Shown here piece by piece: positions 12,001-22,785 of a stretch of 64,000 nt of DNA; within the stretch, counting starts at the first letter, position 1, and the number at the start of each line of letters is the position of its first letter. The translations under genes were made by a program, and so were the position numbers. The notes beneath the pieces are model-generated. The model saw only the letters and a list, made by a program, of their open reading frames with translations, had not been told where the DNA came from and made no database searches. Source of the DNA: Ridgeia piscesae (Eukaryota > Annelida > Polychaeta > Sabellida > Siboglinidae); the NCBI GenBank assembly GCA_025642075.2, contig JAODUO010000196.1, positions 22,501-86,500 of the forward strand, written 5' to 3'.

Positions 12001-15000
12001 ACCTTGCTTCAAGAACAGGGGATAGAAGATGTATACATCGAACTCCTGAAGGAAATATACACCAACAGCTGGATGACAGTCCACCAACACAAAGATACCA
12101 ACAAGATCAACATCAGGAGAGGTGTACGACAGGGAGATACCATATTGCCCAAGCTGTTCACGGCAGCACTCGAAAGCATATTTCGACGACTGGCTTGGGC
12201 ACCAGAACATAGACGGCGAATATCTTAGTCATCTTCGCTTTGCCGACTACATACTCATATGTGATAATACACTATATGAGCTACAGCAAATGCTACAGAA
12301 ATTAGCTGATGAAAGTAACAATGATGAACAAGACGAAGAAAAAGGTGATGATGGAAACCGACACACCAATATACGTCAACAACATTCAGATCGAGAACGT
12401 TGAAAGCTACATCTACCTGTGACAGAGATGCAACACCAGTGACAAAAACCAAGAAAAGGAGATTCAAAGAAGAATCACGGCCGGATGGACAACATTCGCC
12501 AAGCACCGCGACATCATCAACATTGGAACATGGTTGAAGAGACAAATCTACAACTCATGCGTACTTCCAGCAACGATACACGGCGCGGAAACATGTTCAC
12601 TCACCACCCATGCAAAGACTAATCTAGCAGCCGCAGAAACAAAGATGGAAAGGAGTATGTTAAACATCACATACCGGGACAGAAAAACAAACATCTGGGT
12701 AAGAGAAAAGACCAAGGTCACAGATGTGATTGAACAAGTCAGAACACGGAAGTGGACCTTGGCAGGGCACGTCAGCAGGATACGAGATAATCGAGGGACA
12801 CTGCGTATCACCACCTGGAAACCATACGAAAGGAAAACACCTAGAGGAAGACCGGCGAGACGTGTGTGCGTGCGTGCATGTGTATGATATGTGTAAATGT
12901 GTACAACATGTGTCTATGTGCATGCACACGCACGTATATGTGTGTGATCTCCACTCGATCAATGCAGCTACCATTACGTACGCATTTTTTTAATAACATA
13001 TTTTTAACATACATTTTGTTAACCGCAATGCCACTGTTGACTTTTACAGATTTCGACGGAGACGACATGATCAACAAGCAGGACTTGAAGAAAGTCATCA
13101 ACCGACTGACAGGTTTTCAGACCTTGGAAAAAACGGATATGGACCAGCTCATTAACAATGCAAGCGTCAATTTAATTACTGACTTATCGTTTAGCGGATC
13201 AGTTGACGTGCGTGTATACGTTAATTAGGTTTGTCGTTAAAAAGACCTGTTCTTTTGTACTGCTTATGTTAGCTTCAAATCACCGTCATGTCATAGAAGT
13301 ACGTAGTTTGCTTTTGTGTGGCACTTGAACAGAATTGAACATAGACTGTCCGTAGAAGGCCAGCGTGCCATCACTCTTGTGGGTTGGTGCAGAATGTTTT
13401 TTATACGTGCACTGAAAACAGGTGCCTGAGCTACGGCTTTTGTGTGAACTGTTGCGATGTTTTGCTATATTCCATGCCTTGCCAGAGTATTATGGCATGA
13501 TATGTGACACAGCCAAATAACGGCGCTGAACTAGTGTTGTTTCGTCACTCCATATTACAAGTTGGAGGCTAACACCAACAAACTCAAACTGTTAATTACA
13601 GTCAGACATTTAGGTAGTATTGATTGATTGGGCAATCGTTTGCCATGTCATTAAGCAAGACGAACAGTAACTGTAAATGAGGTCTAGGCAGCCATATACG
13701 ACTTTGGTGACACCAAACGTTGATGCCTTTGTTCCTTTGTACAGATATTACAAGAGGCAGACCTTTTCGGAGGCGACGACGCCCTGTCATTTGCCGAATT
13801 TGAGCACGTCATATCGAAGGCTCCTGATTTTGTGAAGTATGTGTGAAAGATAAGATAAGATAAGAAAGATAAGAAAAACTTTTATGTTAGCTTTATGTAC
13901 TCGGCAGTTCATACTCTCTGACGGACGGCTCATATTTCATGGACACTCATTTAATTATAGAAACTATATACATGCATTAAATTGTACATCATATACATTT
14001 CATTATTATCAAAGTTTCTATAATGAGGATGTTAAGTCACAAGTGACAGATATTCGCTCCAATACATAGGTCAGTATTTTTTCAATTGTTCAAAATAACA
14101 AAATGAAGACGGTCAGTGCAGTTAAAGAATTGAAGAGTAGAGCAACAGCACAACTCACAGGAACAACATTATATCGTTCAGTGATTACGATTAATTATCT
14201 AAGGCCCTAATATTGTTTAGTGGCAAAAGGCTTTTCAGTTGACATTTGAATGTCATGAATGTAAAACGATAATCTATTGTTTTTACTATACAATTCCACA
14301 GCTTAACACTACGGTGTTTAAATATTTTAAAATTTGAATATGCAATAGTTCAGGATGACGTGTCATGTATTTGTGGATTTCATTAGTTCTATTAAACATA
14401 CCTGTCATCACCAACGGACACATGTTCCTGACAGATTTATACATAAACATAATAACTGCATATTCATATTTTATTAATGATAGAACCAATAACTACTTGA
14501 CGAGTTGATCAATGTGTATTGGACAAATTGCAAACTTTTCTAAGCATTTTTTAGAATACTGACAAATTCAAAATTGGAAAGTAATTGCTTATACTTGTCG
14601 TATCACCACTTTGGTAAACTAGAATAACTTTTGCAATTTTCATGTCGTCTTGAAAATTACCTTTAGCTACAGATAAACTAAGAACATGTATTAGGGGAAT
14701 TAGGAAAGTATGATATGTTAATTTAACCATTCGCGAATTTATTAAATCCCAACCAGGATATTTTATTTGGATACTTTTAATAATGGTTTCCACTTCATCC
14801 GATTCAACATGTGATAAAAAATATTGTACCTAGATTTCGACTTTTAATATACATTAATGGATCAATGCTAGTTGAGCTAATCCTTTTTGCCAATTCTGGT
14901 TTGTTATGGAGTAACGATGTTTCAAAATGGAGTGTCAGAATAATATAGCACCAGCTATAATGTTGGTGCGAACGTGTACATGTGTTTTAGTGCACGCGTC

Positions 15001-15205
15001 AGTGCTTATGATGTGTATATGCATATTTATTGGGTATAAATACTGATTTTGATTTAAGAAATACATATCCTTAATGTCGCGTCTTTTTCAACATTTGCTG
15101 CAAGGTAAGTTTATGCCTTGCTGTATAATGGAACAATATATGAACAGTATATTTGAAATAACATGATATCTTGTCGTTTGCAGTTCCTTCAGAATTCGAC
15201 TGTAG
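7418..15205 (+). CDS. CIB-A: calcium and integrin-binding family protein, seven exons
   Basis: Exons are 7,418-7,468, 8,266-8,300, 8,604-8,703, 9,286-9,433, 13,050-13,159, 13,745-13,836 and 15,184-15,205. They sum to 558 nt (185 residues plus TAG), the usual CIB length, with phases 0,2,0,1,0,2. CIB proteins are small EF-hand adaptors that bind Ca/Mg and partner tails such as integrin alpha subunits at membranes. The N-terminus [17 protein letters not shown], exon 2 [11 protein letters not shown], exon 4 NPFRDRIC...[14 protein letters not shown] and the C-terminus NSFRIRL are family signatures. EF-hand 3 is intact ([12 protein letters not shown]). The last loop ([13 protein letters not shown]) is one residue too long and lacks the usual acidic spacing. 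Introns 1-4 and 6 have GT donors; exon 5 is followed by GCAAGC. The frame is open throughout, so it may be functional, but no expression evidence exists. CIB1-like is the best guess within the family. Confidence 0.85.
8296..8370 (+). repeat. Minisatellite overlapping the exon 2 donor of CIB-A
   Basis: A unit of about 23 bp, TAGTAAGTGCTGATAAGTTT plus a short linker, occurs three times. The first unit is the actual exon 2 splice donor (TA|GTAAGT at 8,301). The later units repeat the GTAAGT or TGTAAGT core. The same repeat is kept at 62,583-62,652 in the third CIB copy, where exon 2 itself is absent. Confidence 0.8.
8756..8960 (+). repeat. tRNA-like SINE-type insertion in CIB-A intron 3
   Basis: The stretch AGTAGCATAGTGG followed about 40 bases later by CTGGTTGGAATCTG looks like degenerate pol III A and B boxes. 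Downstream unique sequence is shared with the third CIB copy at 63,099-63,310, so the insertion predates that duplication. No poly-A tail or target duplication was identified. Confidence 0.4.
8995..9105. repeat. (TA)n microsatellite in CIB-A intron 3
   Basis: Nearly pure AT alternation. The third CIB copy lacks most of it at the equivalent place near 63,345. Confidence 0.9.
9903..10170 (+). mobile_element. tRNA-derived SINE-like head 5' of an RTE LINE
   Basis: GAGTGGTTAGAGAGCCGGAC followed by GGGGTTCGAATCTTGG matches pol III A- and B-box style sequence at tRNA-like spacing. The unit runs directly into the 5' end of the RTE-like endonuclease at about 10,235. It may be a separate SINE or the element's own 5' region; the sequence cannot decide. 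It lies in CIB-A intron 4. Confidence 0.5.
10235..12870 (+). mobile_element. RTE-like non-LTR retrotransposon, decayed
   Basis: The APE-type endonuclease begins [11 protein letters not shown] near 10,239. It continues with [12 protein letters not shown] (about 10,640-10,675) and [13 protein letters not shown] (about 10,850-10,890). The reverse transcriptase shows [28 protein letters not shown] and RRGVRQGD (11,880-12,140), matching RTE-clade style. The catalytic FADD box reads FADY at 12,239-12,250, so the second aspartate is lost. Several frameshifts and stops split the protein. The C-terminal part (about 12,530-12,850) keeps [17 protein letters not shown] sequence. It inserted into CIB-A intron 4, on the gene's strand. 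Confidence 0.85.
14285..14880 (-). mobile_element. Jockey/CR1-like LINE remnant in CIB-A intron 6
   Basis: On the minus strand, 14,551-14,793 encodes [20 protein letters not shown], the standard non-LTR reverse transcriptase block before NYRPIS. Then 14,286-14,489 encodes a C-terminal block ([13 protein letters not shown]...[14 protein letters not shown]) typical of the tail of these proteins. The catalytic palm between them is deleted. Orientation is opposite to CIB-A. Confidence 0.7.
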
Positions 15206-15264
15206 GTGCACGTTAGTTCGACTGTTATTTAATCTCCAATCATCGCGATGGACTATACAGATTC

Positions 15265-15425
15265 TACGCGGAATGGTACAAGCCTCACAGGTTCTACGTG
15301 GAATGGTACAACAAGCCTCACAGGTTCTACGTGGAATGGTACAACAAGCCTCATAGGTTCTACGTGGAATGGTACAACAAGCCTCACAGGTTCAACGTGG
15401 AATGGTACAACAAGCCTCACATCAC
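15265..15425 (+). repeat. 33-bp minisatellite just after the CIB-A stop
   Basis: Five units, each close to GGTTCTACGTGGAATGGTAC plus AACAAGCCTCACA, lie 60 bases after the TAG and so probably in the 3' UTR. The first unit is shortened. Because 33 is a multiple of three, the repeat stays open in all frames, which explains the small ORFs there. Confidence 0.9.
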
Positions 15426-15429
15426 TTGA

Positions 15430-17500
15430 AACAAAACAGTTATGTGTTGCCCTGTGATAATGTAGGGGTATGTGAACAATGCCGAATTAATTCATCATAG
15501 ATGTTTGAAGGAGATATATAAAGTATGTAAGCTTAAACAGAGAGGAGCCGTCAAAACAGTACATCTATCAGCATTTAATATCACATGAAGATCACAAACG
15601 AACAAGGCAGGTGAAACAGAAGAAGACTTGTTGAAGTGAGAGAAGAAGAGACCGGGATGGCGTGCAGCATAAGGAGAACATTGGTAAGAAGCTGGGTGGT
15701 GACTACAGGCTGCTTCAGAAGAATATACCCAGGCAAGGTTAACTGTCGAAGCGAGCACAGAAGGATACATGTCAAGATCGCAGGAAACCTGAAAGCACCA
15801 GTTAAGGTGGGAGGACTGCGCGAAGACCGGTGAGAAGGAAATCAGGACAGTTGAGCGAGAGTGTGAATGGTCGTAACACAACGTTGAGCCTCACTAAGAG
15901 GGGAATAATTCGCAGAGGACTGCTCAATTCACTGACTGAATGCGTTTAGCTGGCCGATCAGTGTACATTTCCCGACTATACGCGACGTCAATGCTTATAG
16001 ACCACGGCCAAATCAACACGCCACTTCGACTTATGTTGAGTTCTGGATCATAAGCTGCATTGATTGATCAGCTCTGAGCAAACCCACGAATCGAACAAAC
16101 GTTTATCTGGCTTGACATAATGCGCTGAACATGACCGTGTGGATACCAGAAAACACGCATACACTTGTAATCGAAATATAGACCTACAACAGGTGAACGG
16201 CCTCATTATATTGGCCTGATAAATCAGTCGGTATAGTAATTGATCTTCCTTTATATGGCGAATGACGTACCGGTGTTTACGTTGTATTAGCGTGCACGTG
16301 CCATGGCAGCGGTGTTTGGATTAATGTAAGCAACTACTGTCATTAGGTTATTATAACTGCGGTACGCGGGTTCCATTGTATACCTCCCCACTGGAGTGCA
16401 AAAACCTGAGATAATCACATATGATGATCTTCTAGTCATTTGATGAACAATGTTTATACATTTAGACTTCAAAAGACCGGTGTCGCGCGTTGTGGTGGGA
16501 CTTAGGTCGGTGCCTTCAAGCTATGTACAGAGATCGATTAAGGACGGATCCAGAGAGCCAAAAAACACGTCTACCCCGCTGTCACGCTATCAAAATAGGG
16601 GGAGGAGATGATAGTAGGTGGTTTACTTTGCCGCCGCGGCATTTTTGGTTCTCAGCATCTTCATTATGCTGCTAGAACAAAATATAATGATGTTTGATCC
16701 AGCTTATGTTCAGCCGCGCTGCGTTTCGTTATCAAAATAGAATAACACCATAGTCACATTTAATTGCATGATATGTATTCCTGGTCCGAGTAGAGTTTTC
16801 TGGTTAGCCTATTGCCAACAAACGTTTACAGCTATGCATACAATGTTATACATTTTATTCATTGTGTAAAGGTAATGAATATGCGGTGTATGTGTGCGCG
16901 CGCGCGTATGCATGTTTGTGTACGCGTATGTGCGCTATAAAACGGATGTTGTGTGTTTCATCGGCGTTTCTTGGGTATATCTTTGTGACGTTATCAAATC
17001 TTACACTTTAAGAATCGTCCTGAATCCAGCCCCAACTATGACTGGTTTTGTATTAAATGACAAAAAGAATTTCACAGACAAATTTAATACTTCACCAAAA
17101 AACATAACAGTTCAAAATCACAAAGTGTAACGGTGTTGGTGACCCTGGCGACAAGATATCGACACGCTCTGCATAACAGCGCCAATTATACAACATACTG
17201 CCTTTTCTTATGGTTTAAAACCACACGGCCGGCATACCGTCGTATCAAGAGATACAAGTCGTTGCCTAAACATACAAATCCCTGTTTATCAGGAATATCG
17301 AAAACAAGAAAACTGAAACATCCGAAAATCAACAAATAACTCGGTTCTTCTGCGACAGTGTCCATAAATCCTTCAGAATGGATGATATGTGTAATACTGT
17401 AATTCCCACACAAAACGGTTTTACATATTTGCTATTTTGGCCAGTACCATCGTATCATAATTATTATAACCACACGCAGCGTACATGTTTATAAAAGACC
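15430..17500. other. Intergenic, nothing recognised
   Basis: No exon of either CIB gene and no recognisable transposon protein was seen. Short open frames on both strands are not protein-like. A short CG/TG-rich stretch at about 16,886-16,930 is simple sequence. Confidence 0.4.
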
Positions 17501-17501
17501 A

Positions 17502-17880
17502 ATAACTTGCAAATGTTTCATCTAACAAATATCCACATGGTGATCCAACAAGTGCTAATCCACGAATCATTTTAGGTTCGCATCGGATTTCAATCATGCA
17601 TGAACCGCATTACCCGTGGTACTTGTAAATCAGTCAACATAAAAATGATGTTTTCCTCTAACATGCCTACGAAAGAAAGCATTTATGCAAATAATAACTT
17701 GCAAATGTTTCATTTAGCAAATATCCACATGGTGATCCAAAAAGTGCTAATCCACGAATCATTTTAGGTTTGAATCGGATTTCAGTCGTACATGAACCGC
17801 ATTACCTGGGGTACTTGAAAATCAGTCAACACAAAAATTAAACAGTTTTCTCTAACGAAAGAAAGCATTTATGATCTTTA
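17502..17880 (+). repeat. Two-copy tandem duplication, period about 190 bp
   Basis: AACTTGCAAATGTTTCAT begins both units (about 17,504 and 17,696), and AATATCCACATGGTGATCCA and the CATGAACCGCATTACC words recur at the same spacing. The units differ by scattered substitutions and small indels. Confidence 0.85.
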
Positions 17881-18049
17881 GAAGACCGCACTAAACACAA
17901 AACGTCCTTAATGGAAAACAGGGATGGCCGAACAGGGTAATTGACGTTCCAGAAAGGATGATATACAAAAGAGTCACTCGGGTCTCTTCCAAAGACAAAC
18001 TGAAGACGTTAGCTTGATTGTGTGTAAGACGAATGACACAATATAATTT

Positions 18050-18053
<4 letters not shown>

Positions 18054-18085
<32 letters not shown>
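18054..18085. repeat. (TA)n microsatellite
   Basis: An uninterrupted TA run of about 32 bases. Confidence 0.9.
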
Positions 18086-18092
<7 letters not shown>

Positions 18093-19374
18093 CAACTGGC
18101 TGTTACAAAATAAAAGACAAATGCTAAAAAAAGATAGTATGGTAGCCAAGTAAATACTGAATAAATCTGAAGAAAAAAAACGATTCTCCAAACCGTCTAT
18201 GTAATATATAAATTATGCATGAAATGTATAATGTTGCTGTTATCAGCGTCGTTTGGCATATTATGCAAGAAATTCGTTTAGTTCAACTCGGCAGTTGGCA
18301 TTATGCAAGTGTCGGAGGAGACCACGATTAATGTTTATCTTAGACAAGTCAACACAACAATGTTGCATAGGGACTGTCCACACTGGATATTAAAGAAATG
18401 GATTGTAAATTCAAATAACTGGTTATACTAAATGGAAGTCCTCCATTATAGGACGAAAGTAGTTTTCCTGGGTCCATTGGTCAAACAACACCAAGTTTCA
18501 TTTTACATATGCATACATTAAAAGTGGACATTTCACCACGACATTGTAATACTGATAATGCAACGTTATGTGCACGTACTTATTAAACCAGGCGTACACC
18601 ATAGCAGACATGGGGTCAAATACATTTGTATTTGAAAGTATTAAAATACTTTTTTTAGTATTTGACATTTAGGAATTGAAAGTATTCGTATTTAAATACT
18701 TTCCTAAAGTATTTGATATTTCAATATTAAAATAGTTCGTGATTGAATTATTAAAAGTCAAGTAACTGTATTGTGTCCTTTGGCGATTTACTCAGGAATT
18801 ACAGCCTGGTAAAGGCAATTAAGCCATCATATAAGCAGTCATTGAGGCAGTAGACCTTTGACACCACTGTATAAGAAGGGTTGTTCACAAGAAGCCACTG
18901 CCTCTCTTGTCAGTTGTTACTGTGGTGTAGTTAGAGACTCCCTTGCCTTGATCTGCTTGTCAGTGTTTTCATGGTTCAGTTAATTAAACTGAACTGCCTG
19001 GTGACTGCCAGATTTGGTGACCAGCTATTGTTTCAAATATTTGCTTCACTTGTAACCTATGGGTCAAGAGAAGGTGGTGGCTTCTCAAGTCAGGTGGTAT
19101 CTTCATCATAGAGGGTAGATTTGTTGTAACTGCACTTTAGTTGCCTATGAACCTGCGACCATGGCAGGCAAGCCCACCAAGCACCATTTTACTCATTTGC
19201 GATAATTGATTCACAAATCACATATCCATTAACAACGCTTAAATAACAGATTACTTCCAAATAGCACAATGTCAAACGAATATAACTATCAATATGTTAT
19301 GTGTGTTTCTTAGCAAATAATAATTAACATTGTGCTATTTTTTATATCTGCTATAGGTAAACTGGTATCCAGAC

Positions 19375-19632
19375 GTGTTGGTAGAGGACACTTTGGTAAC
19401 GGATATTTTGGTAACAGACATTTTAGTTACAGGACATTTTGGTAATAGGACGTTTTGGTAACAGAAATTTCGGTAAAGGGACATTTCGGTAACATGACAT
19501 TTTGGTAAAACGAACAAATATTCTTTAGAGGCAAGGGTTTTCAACACTGGCTTTGCTGGTAGCAAGTCAGTGGTAGCAAAATGTCTGTTATCAAAATGTC
19601 CGTTACCAAAGTGTTCTTTACCAAAATGTCAT
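19375..19632. repeat. GGTAAC foldback array inside the hAT-like element
   Basis: Forward units near GACATTTTGGTAACAG (19,385-19,505) and inverted units CAAAATGTC(T/C)GTTACC (19,578-19,632) face each other across about 70 bp. The same repeat builds the large arrays at 46.7-48.7 kb. Confidence 0.85.
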
Positions 19633-19914
19633 GGATCTGTATTTACAACATTTGGAGTATGCCAGGGTTTACCTGGTGGTTTGTAAATACTTACTACAGC
19701 TGTATCCTGATCAAACTCACAAAAAAATACAGAATATGGTCAATCTGGAAAATTAATACTGTTTGGTTACTGAAAACAGTCTTATTCATCATTATGATGT
19801 ATGTTTAGTTTGAATAATTGGGTCAGGTTTTTTCCTCCACTATGTTCATGTAAGCTACTGCTAAGCTAAATTAGCCAATGTGCTATCAGTGACTAAGACC
19901 TTAATTACACAGAT

Positions 19915-20200
19915 TAGCACTTATGGGCACCAGCTTGCCAATTCCCTTTGTGTGATAGAGGAAGAAGCCTGGCTTGGTTTAGCAAGCCCTTTGTTCAAGC
20001 CAGGTACCCAATTAAATAAGCCACAGTGGACTTTGTTCAAACATCACCCAGCCCAGTGTGCAGGGCAGCCTGATTGATACAGATGCTAAAGGGAGAACCC
20101 AATTCAACTCATATCTTGTTAAGTGATCTCAGTGAATGAATGGAAAGCTTGGCTGTGGGTTCTGTCCACATTGCCATGATCGTGTGAAAAGGGTGTGGAG
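19915..20200 (+). repeat. Dispersed repeat R1 (copy 2)
   Basis: Matches 5,405-5,665 by the CCAATTCCCTTTGTGTGATA and TTCAAGCCAGGTACC landmarks. Confidence 0.55.
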
Positions 20201-20504
20201 GAATGATTAAAGGGACCATTGCATTCATTTAGCCTTGCAGCAGCAACACACAATTGCTTTATTGACCGATTGTCTGAAACAATATTAAATACAAACACAT
20301 GACATATACATACAACTCATAATACACAATCAACAATAAGCAGGAAACGAGCAAACTGCTTATAATTCCTTTTTTCAATTAACAACAAAACATGTATGCC
20401 CCTTGGTGCAATTATGCACAGTTAATTTATGCACAGTTAATCAAACAAATGTCATAAAAAACATGATGACACATTTTGTAAGTTTAGTTATTAGTTATGC
20501 TATT

Positions 20505-20760
20505 CACAATTATTCATACATACAATTATACTGAATTATACCACTGTATCCTAATTGTGCACTGTTTCTTGTTAATATGTTCATTGTCTTTTTGAATATA
20601 TTCATAGACATACAATCATCAATATGATTCTTCGTAATAACACTATTCCATAGTTTTGGACCAACATAAGTGAGTGTGTTTTGTTTGGTATTGGTTTTGC
20701 AATGTGGTATTTTGTAATTTACTACATGTTGACTTTGCACTATCCCATATAAACACTAAC
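20505..20760 (-). mobile_element. 3'-end fragment of a Jockey/CR1-like LINE
   Basis: The minus strand encodes YKIPHCKTNTKQNTLTYVGP followed by KLWNSV, the usual C-terminal block of these reverse transcriptase polyproteins. Only the tail is present. Confidence 0.6.
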
Positions 20761-21403
20761 TTCCACCATCCTGGATGATATAAATGACAATTTTAGAAGT
20801 AACCAGACAACTTAGACAATGGCAATAAACTAGATGTCTCGACTCTTTGATATATCGTTTTGTTTCTTTTACCTATATAGTAATGTATCCTGAAAATGAA
20901 AAGTATTTGAAATACTTTCAATGTATTTGTATTTAAATACATTAGCATTTAAAAGTATTTGTATTTGAATCCCTCAAAAGTATTTGTATTTAAATGTATT
21001 TGACCCCATGTCTGCACCATATATAGGCCTACAAATTGAAACACACACAGCATACGTAATAAAAAGCATCACTATACAGCCCTGTATTATGTAAAGAAAC
21101 TTCTGCCTAAGCACACACTGTCAATTAAATTGCAACAAATGTTAGCAAGGATTTTCTAATTGTGATAATTTAAGTTAGCTAATATAAGACTCTATTTTCT
21201 TAAAACATGAATCTCCCTGTAATAAATGCTTTAATTATTTGTTTCTTTCTTTAACATATTTATATTATTAGAAAATATATATCTCTATGTAGTAAATGCT
21301 ACAATAATTTGTAACTTTATCAAACATTTCAAATTGTATTAACCATTCAAAATGAAGTGATATAAAACAAATCCAAAACATCCACAATCAAATAATAACA
21401 TTG

Positions 21404-21565
21404 AATTTCTCATTCACCAATCTGTACATAAAAAATATGTAATACATAATGAAAGTTTTCTACAAGACTTGAGTACCCGCAATTAATGTAAAGTAATTTA
21501 ATATTTTGCAAGCTCAGAAATAACCACAGTTGGAACACAACAGTTTCACACTATATAAGCTTATA
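21404..21565 (+). repeat. Dispersed repeat also present at 243-430
   Basis: Close match to the window start, including TTTCTCATTCACCAATCTGT and TTGGAACACAACAGTTT. It has no coding content. Confidence 0.6.
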
Positions 21566-22780
21566 TAAACAACATAATTAATTGCAGAGGATCTTTTAAA
21601 AATTATAAAATCATGATAGTTTAACTATCTGTAAGTCTAAGCCAAAGTAGCAGAATAAACAAATGCCATGATCTTTGTAAGAGGTAGATGTAACTGTGCA
21701 ACATTGTGTAATCCATACAGATATTGCAAACTTTATTAATAATTTAATTAATGCATAATTAATTATGTGTAACTAGTATCCCCAGGGTTTCTTTGTGAAT
21801 ACTGACCAGGGCATGAAACCCAACATAGAAATCCAAAACAGAAATGAAGCATTGTAAAACCTTTTATGCTACTCGTGTTTGTTTTCAATCCAAAATGGCT
21901 TTATGATCAATTTGCATCATTAACCAGTGGCATATCTAGGATGTCAAGGTAAAAATGTTCGACATGTAAAAGTGTGATTAGTTTGCATGTATTGGCAAAA
22001 TATCTTATTAAGAATATTTATTTCCAATGTCAAAGGATGCTGTGGCACAATGATACCCCCTAAATATGCCCCTGCCGTTAACTTGTTTCACATGCTTAGA
22101 CGGTGGGACCATAATACGTGATAATGATAATTAACATATTCTACATCACATACATAATTATATATTAAAATTATATATAAATATATGTATACATATATTT
22201 GTAACTTGGATGACATTCAACTTGAAATTTTCATTTCTGCACAAATGCTCGGGAAACAAAATCAAATCATGCAGTGTAAACTCCAATCGTTGGTAAGTCC
22301 GTGTGCTGGTATTCGCGGTTATGCACCAAACCACAGCAACTACGAAAGGAATGCTGTGAGTGGAATCACGTGGTGTGACAAACACAGCACATTACTTACA
22401 AAGGCAGATACTGTTTGAACATGTTCTCTGCCTTGGTTGGTATCACGAAGTGATCGACACGGTGGAGTTCTCCCGACTTGTCACTGTAGTGGTCACGGTG
22501 AGCCATCCCTCTCTGTAGGAACAGACAGTCGAGTCGTAATAACTATGGGTGCATGTGTAGAGATTGTAATTGTAAACAGGTTCCTACAGTAAGAACAATT
22601 GGACAGTTGCTGGTAGGGTATCGAGTTAGAACAATGGAAGAATAAAATCAACACATGTAGACACTCTTGTGTCTGAGGTTTATGAATACATGTACAAGCA
22701 TCCATAAATGGTGACTTTGACGTGATACGAAAAAGCAGAACAAGCACCCAGGTGAAGGGGTATTGTTGGCTGGCATTAAT
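21566..22780. other. Intergenic, nothing recognised
   Basis: No exon, tandem repeat or terminal-repeat element was identified. Confidence 0.4.
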
Positions 22781-22785
22781 ACCGT

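Larger units (their letters stand above)
18605..21014. mobile_element. hAT-like DNA transposon, non-coding, 2.4 kb
   Basis: The ends are inverted repeats starting CAGACATGGGGTCAAATACA at 18,605 and reverse-complemented at 21,014. Flanking 8-mers CACCATAG and CACCATAT agree at 7 of 8 bases, as expected for the 8-bp target duplication of hAT elements. The sub-terminal regions are rich in GTATTTGTATTTAAATACTT-type words in both orientations. No transposase is visible; the interior contains a GGTAAC foldback array, an R1 repeat and a LINE tail, so it is non-autonomous and has collected insertions. Confidence 0.75.
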
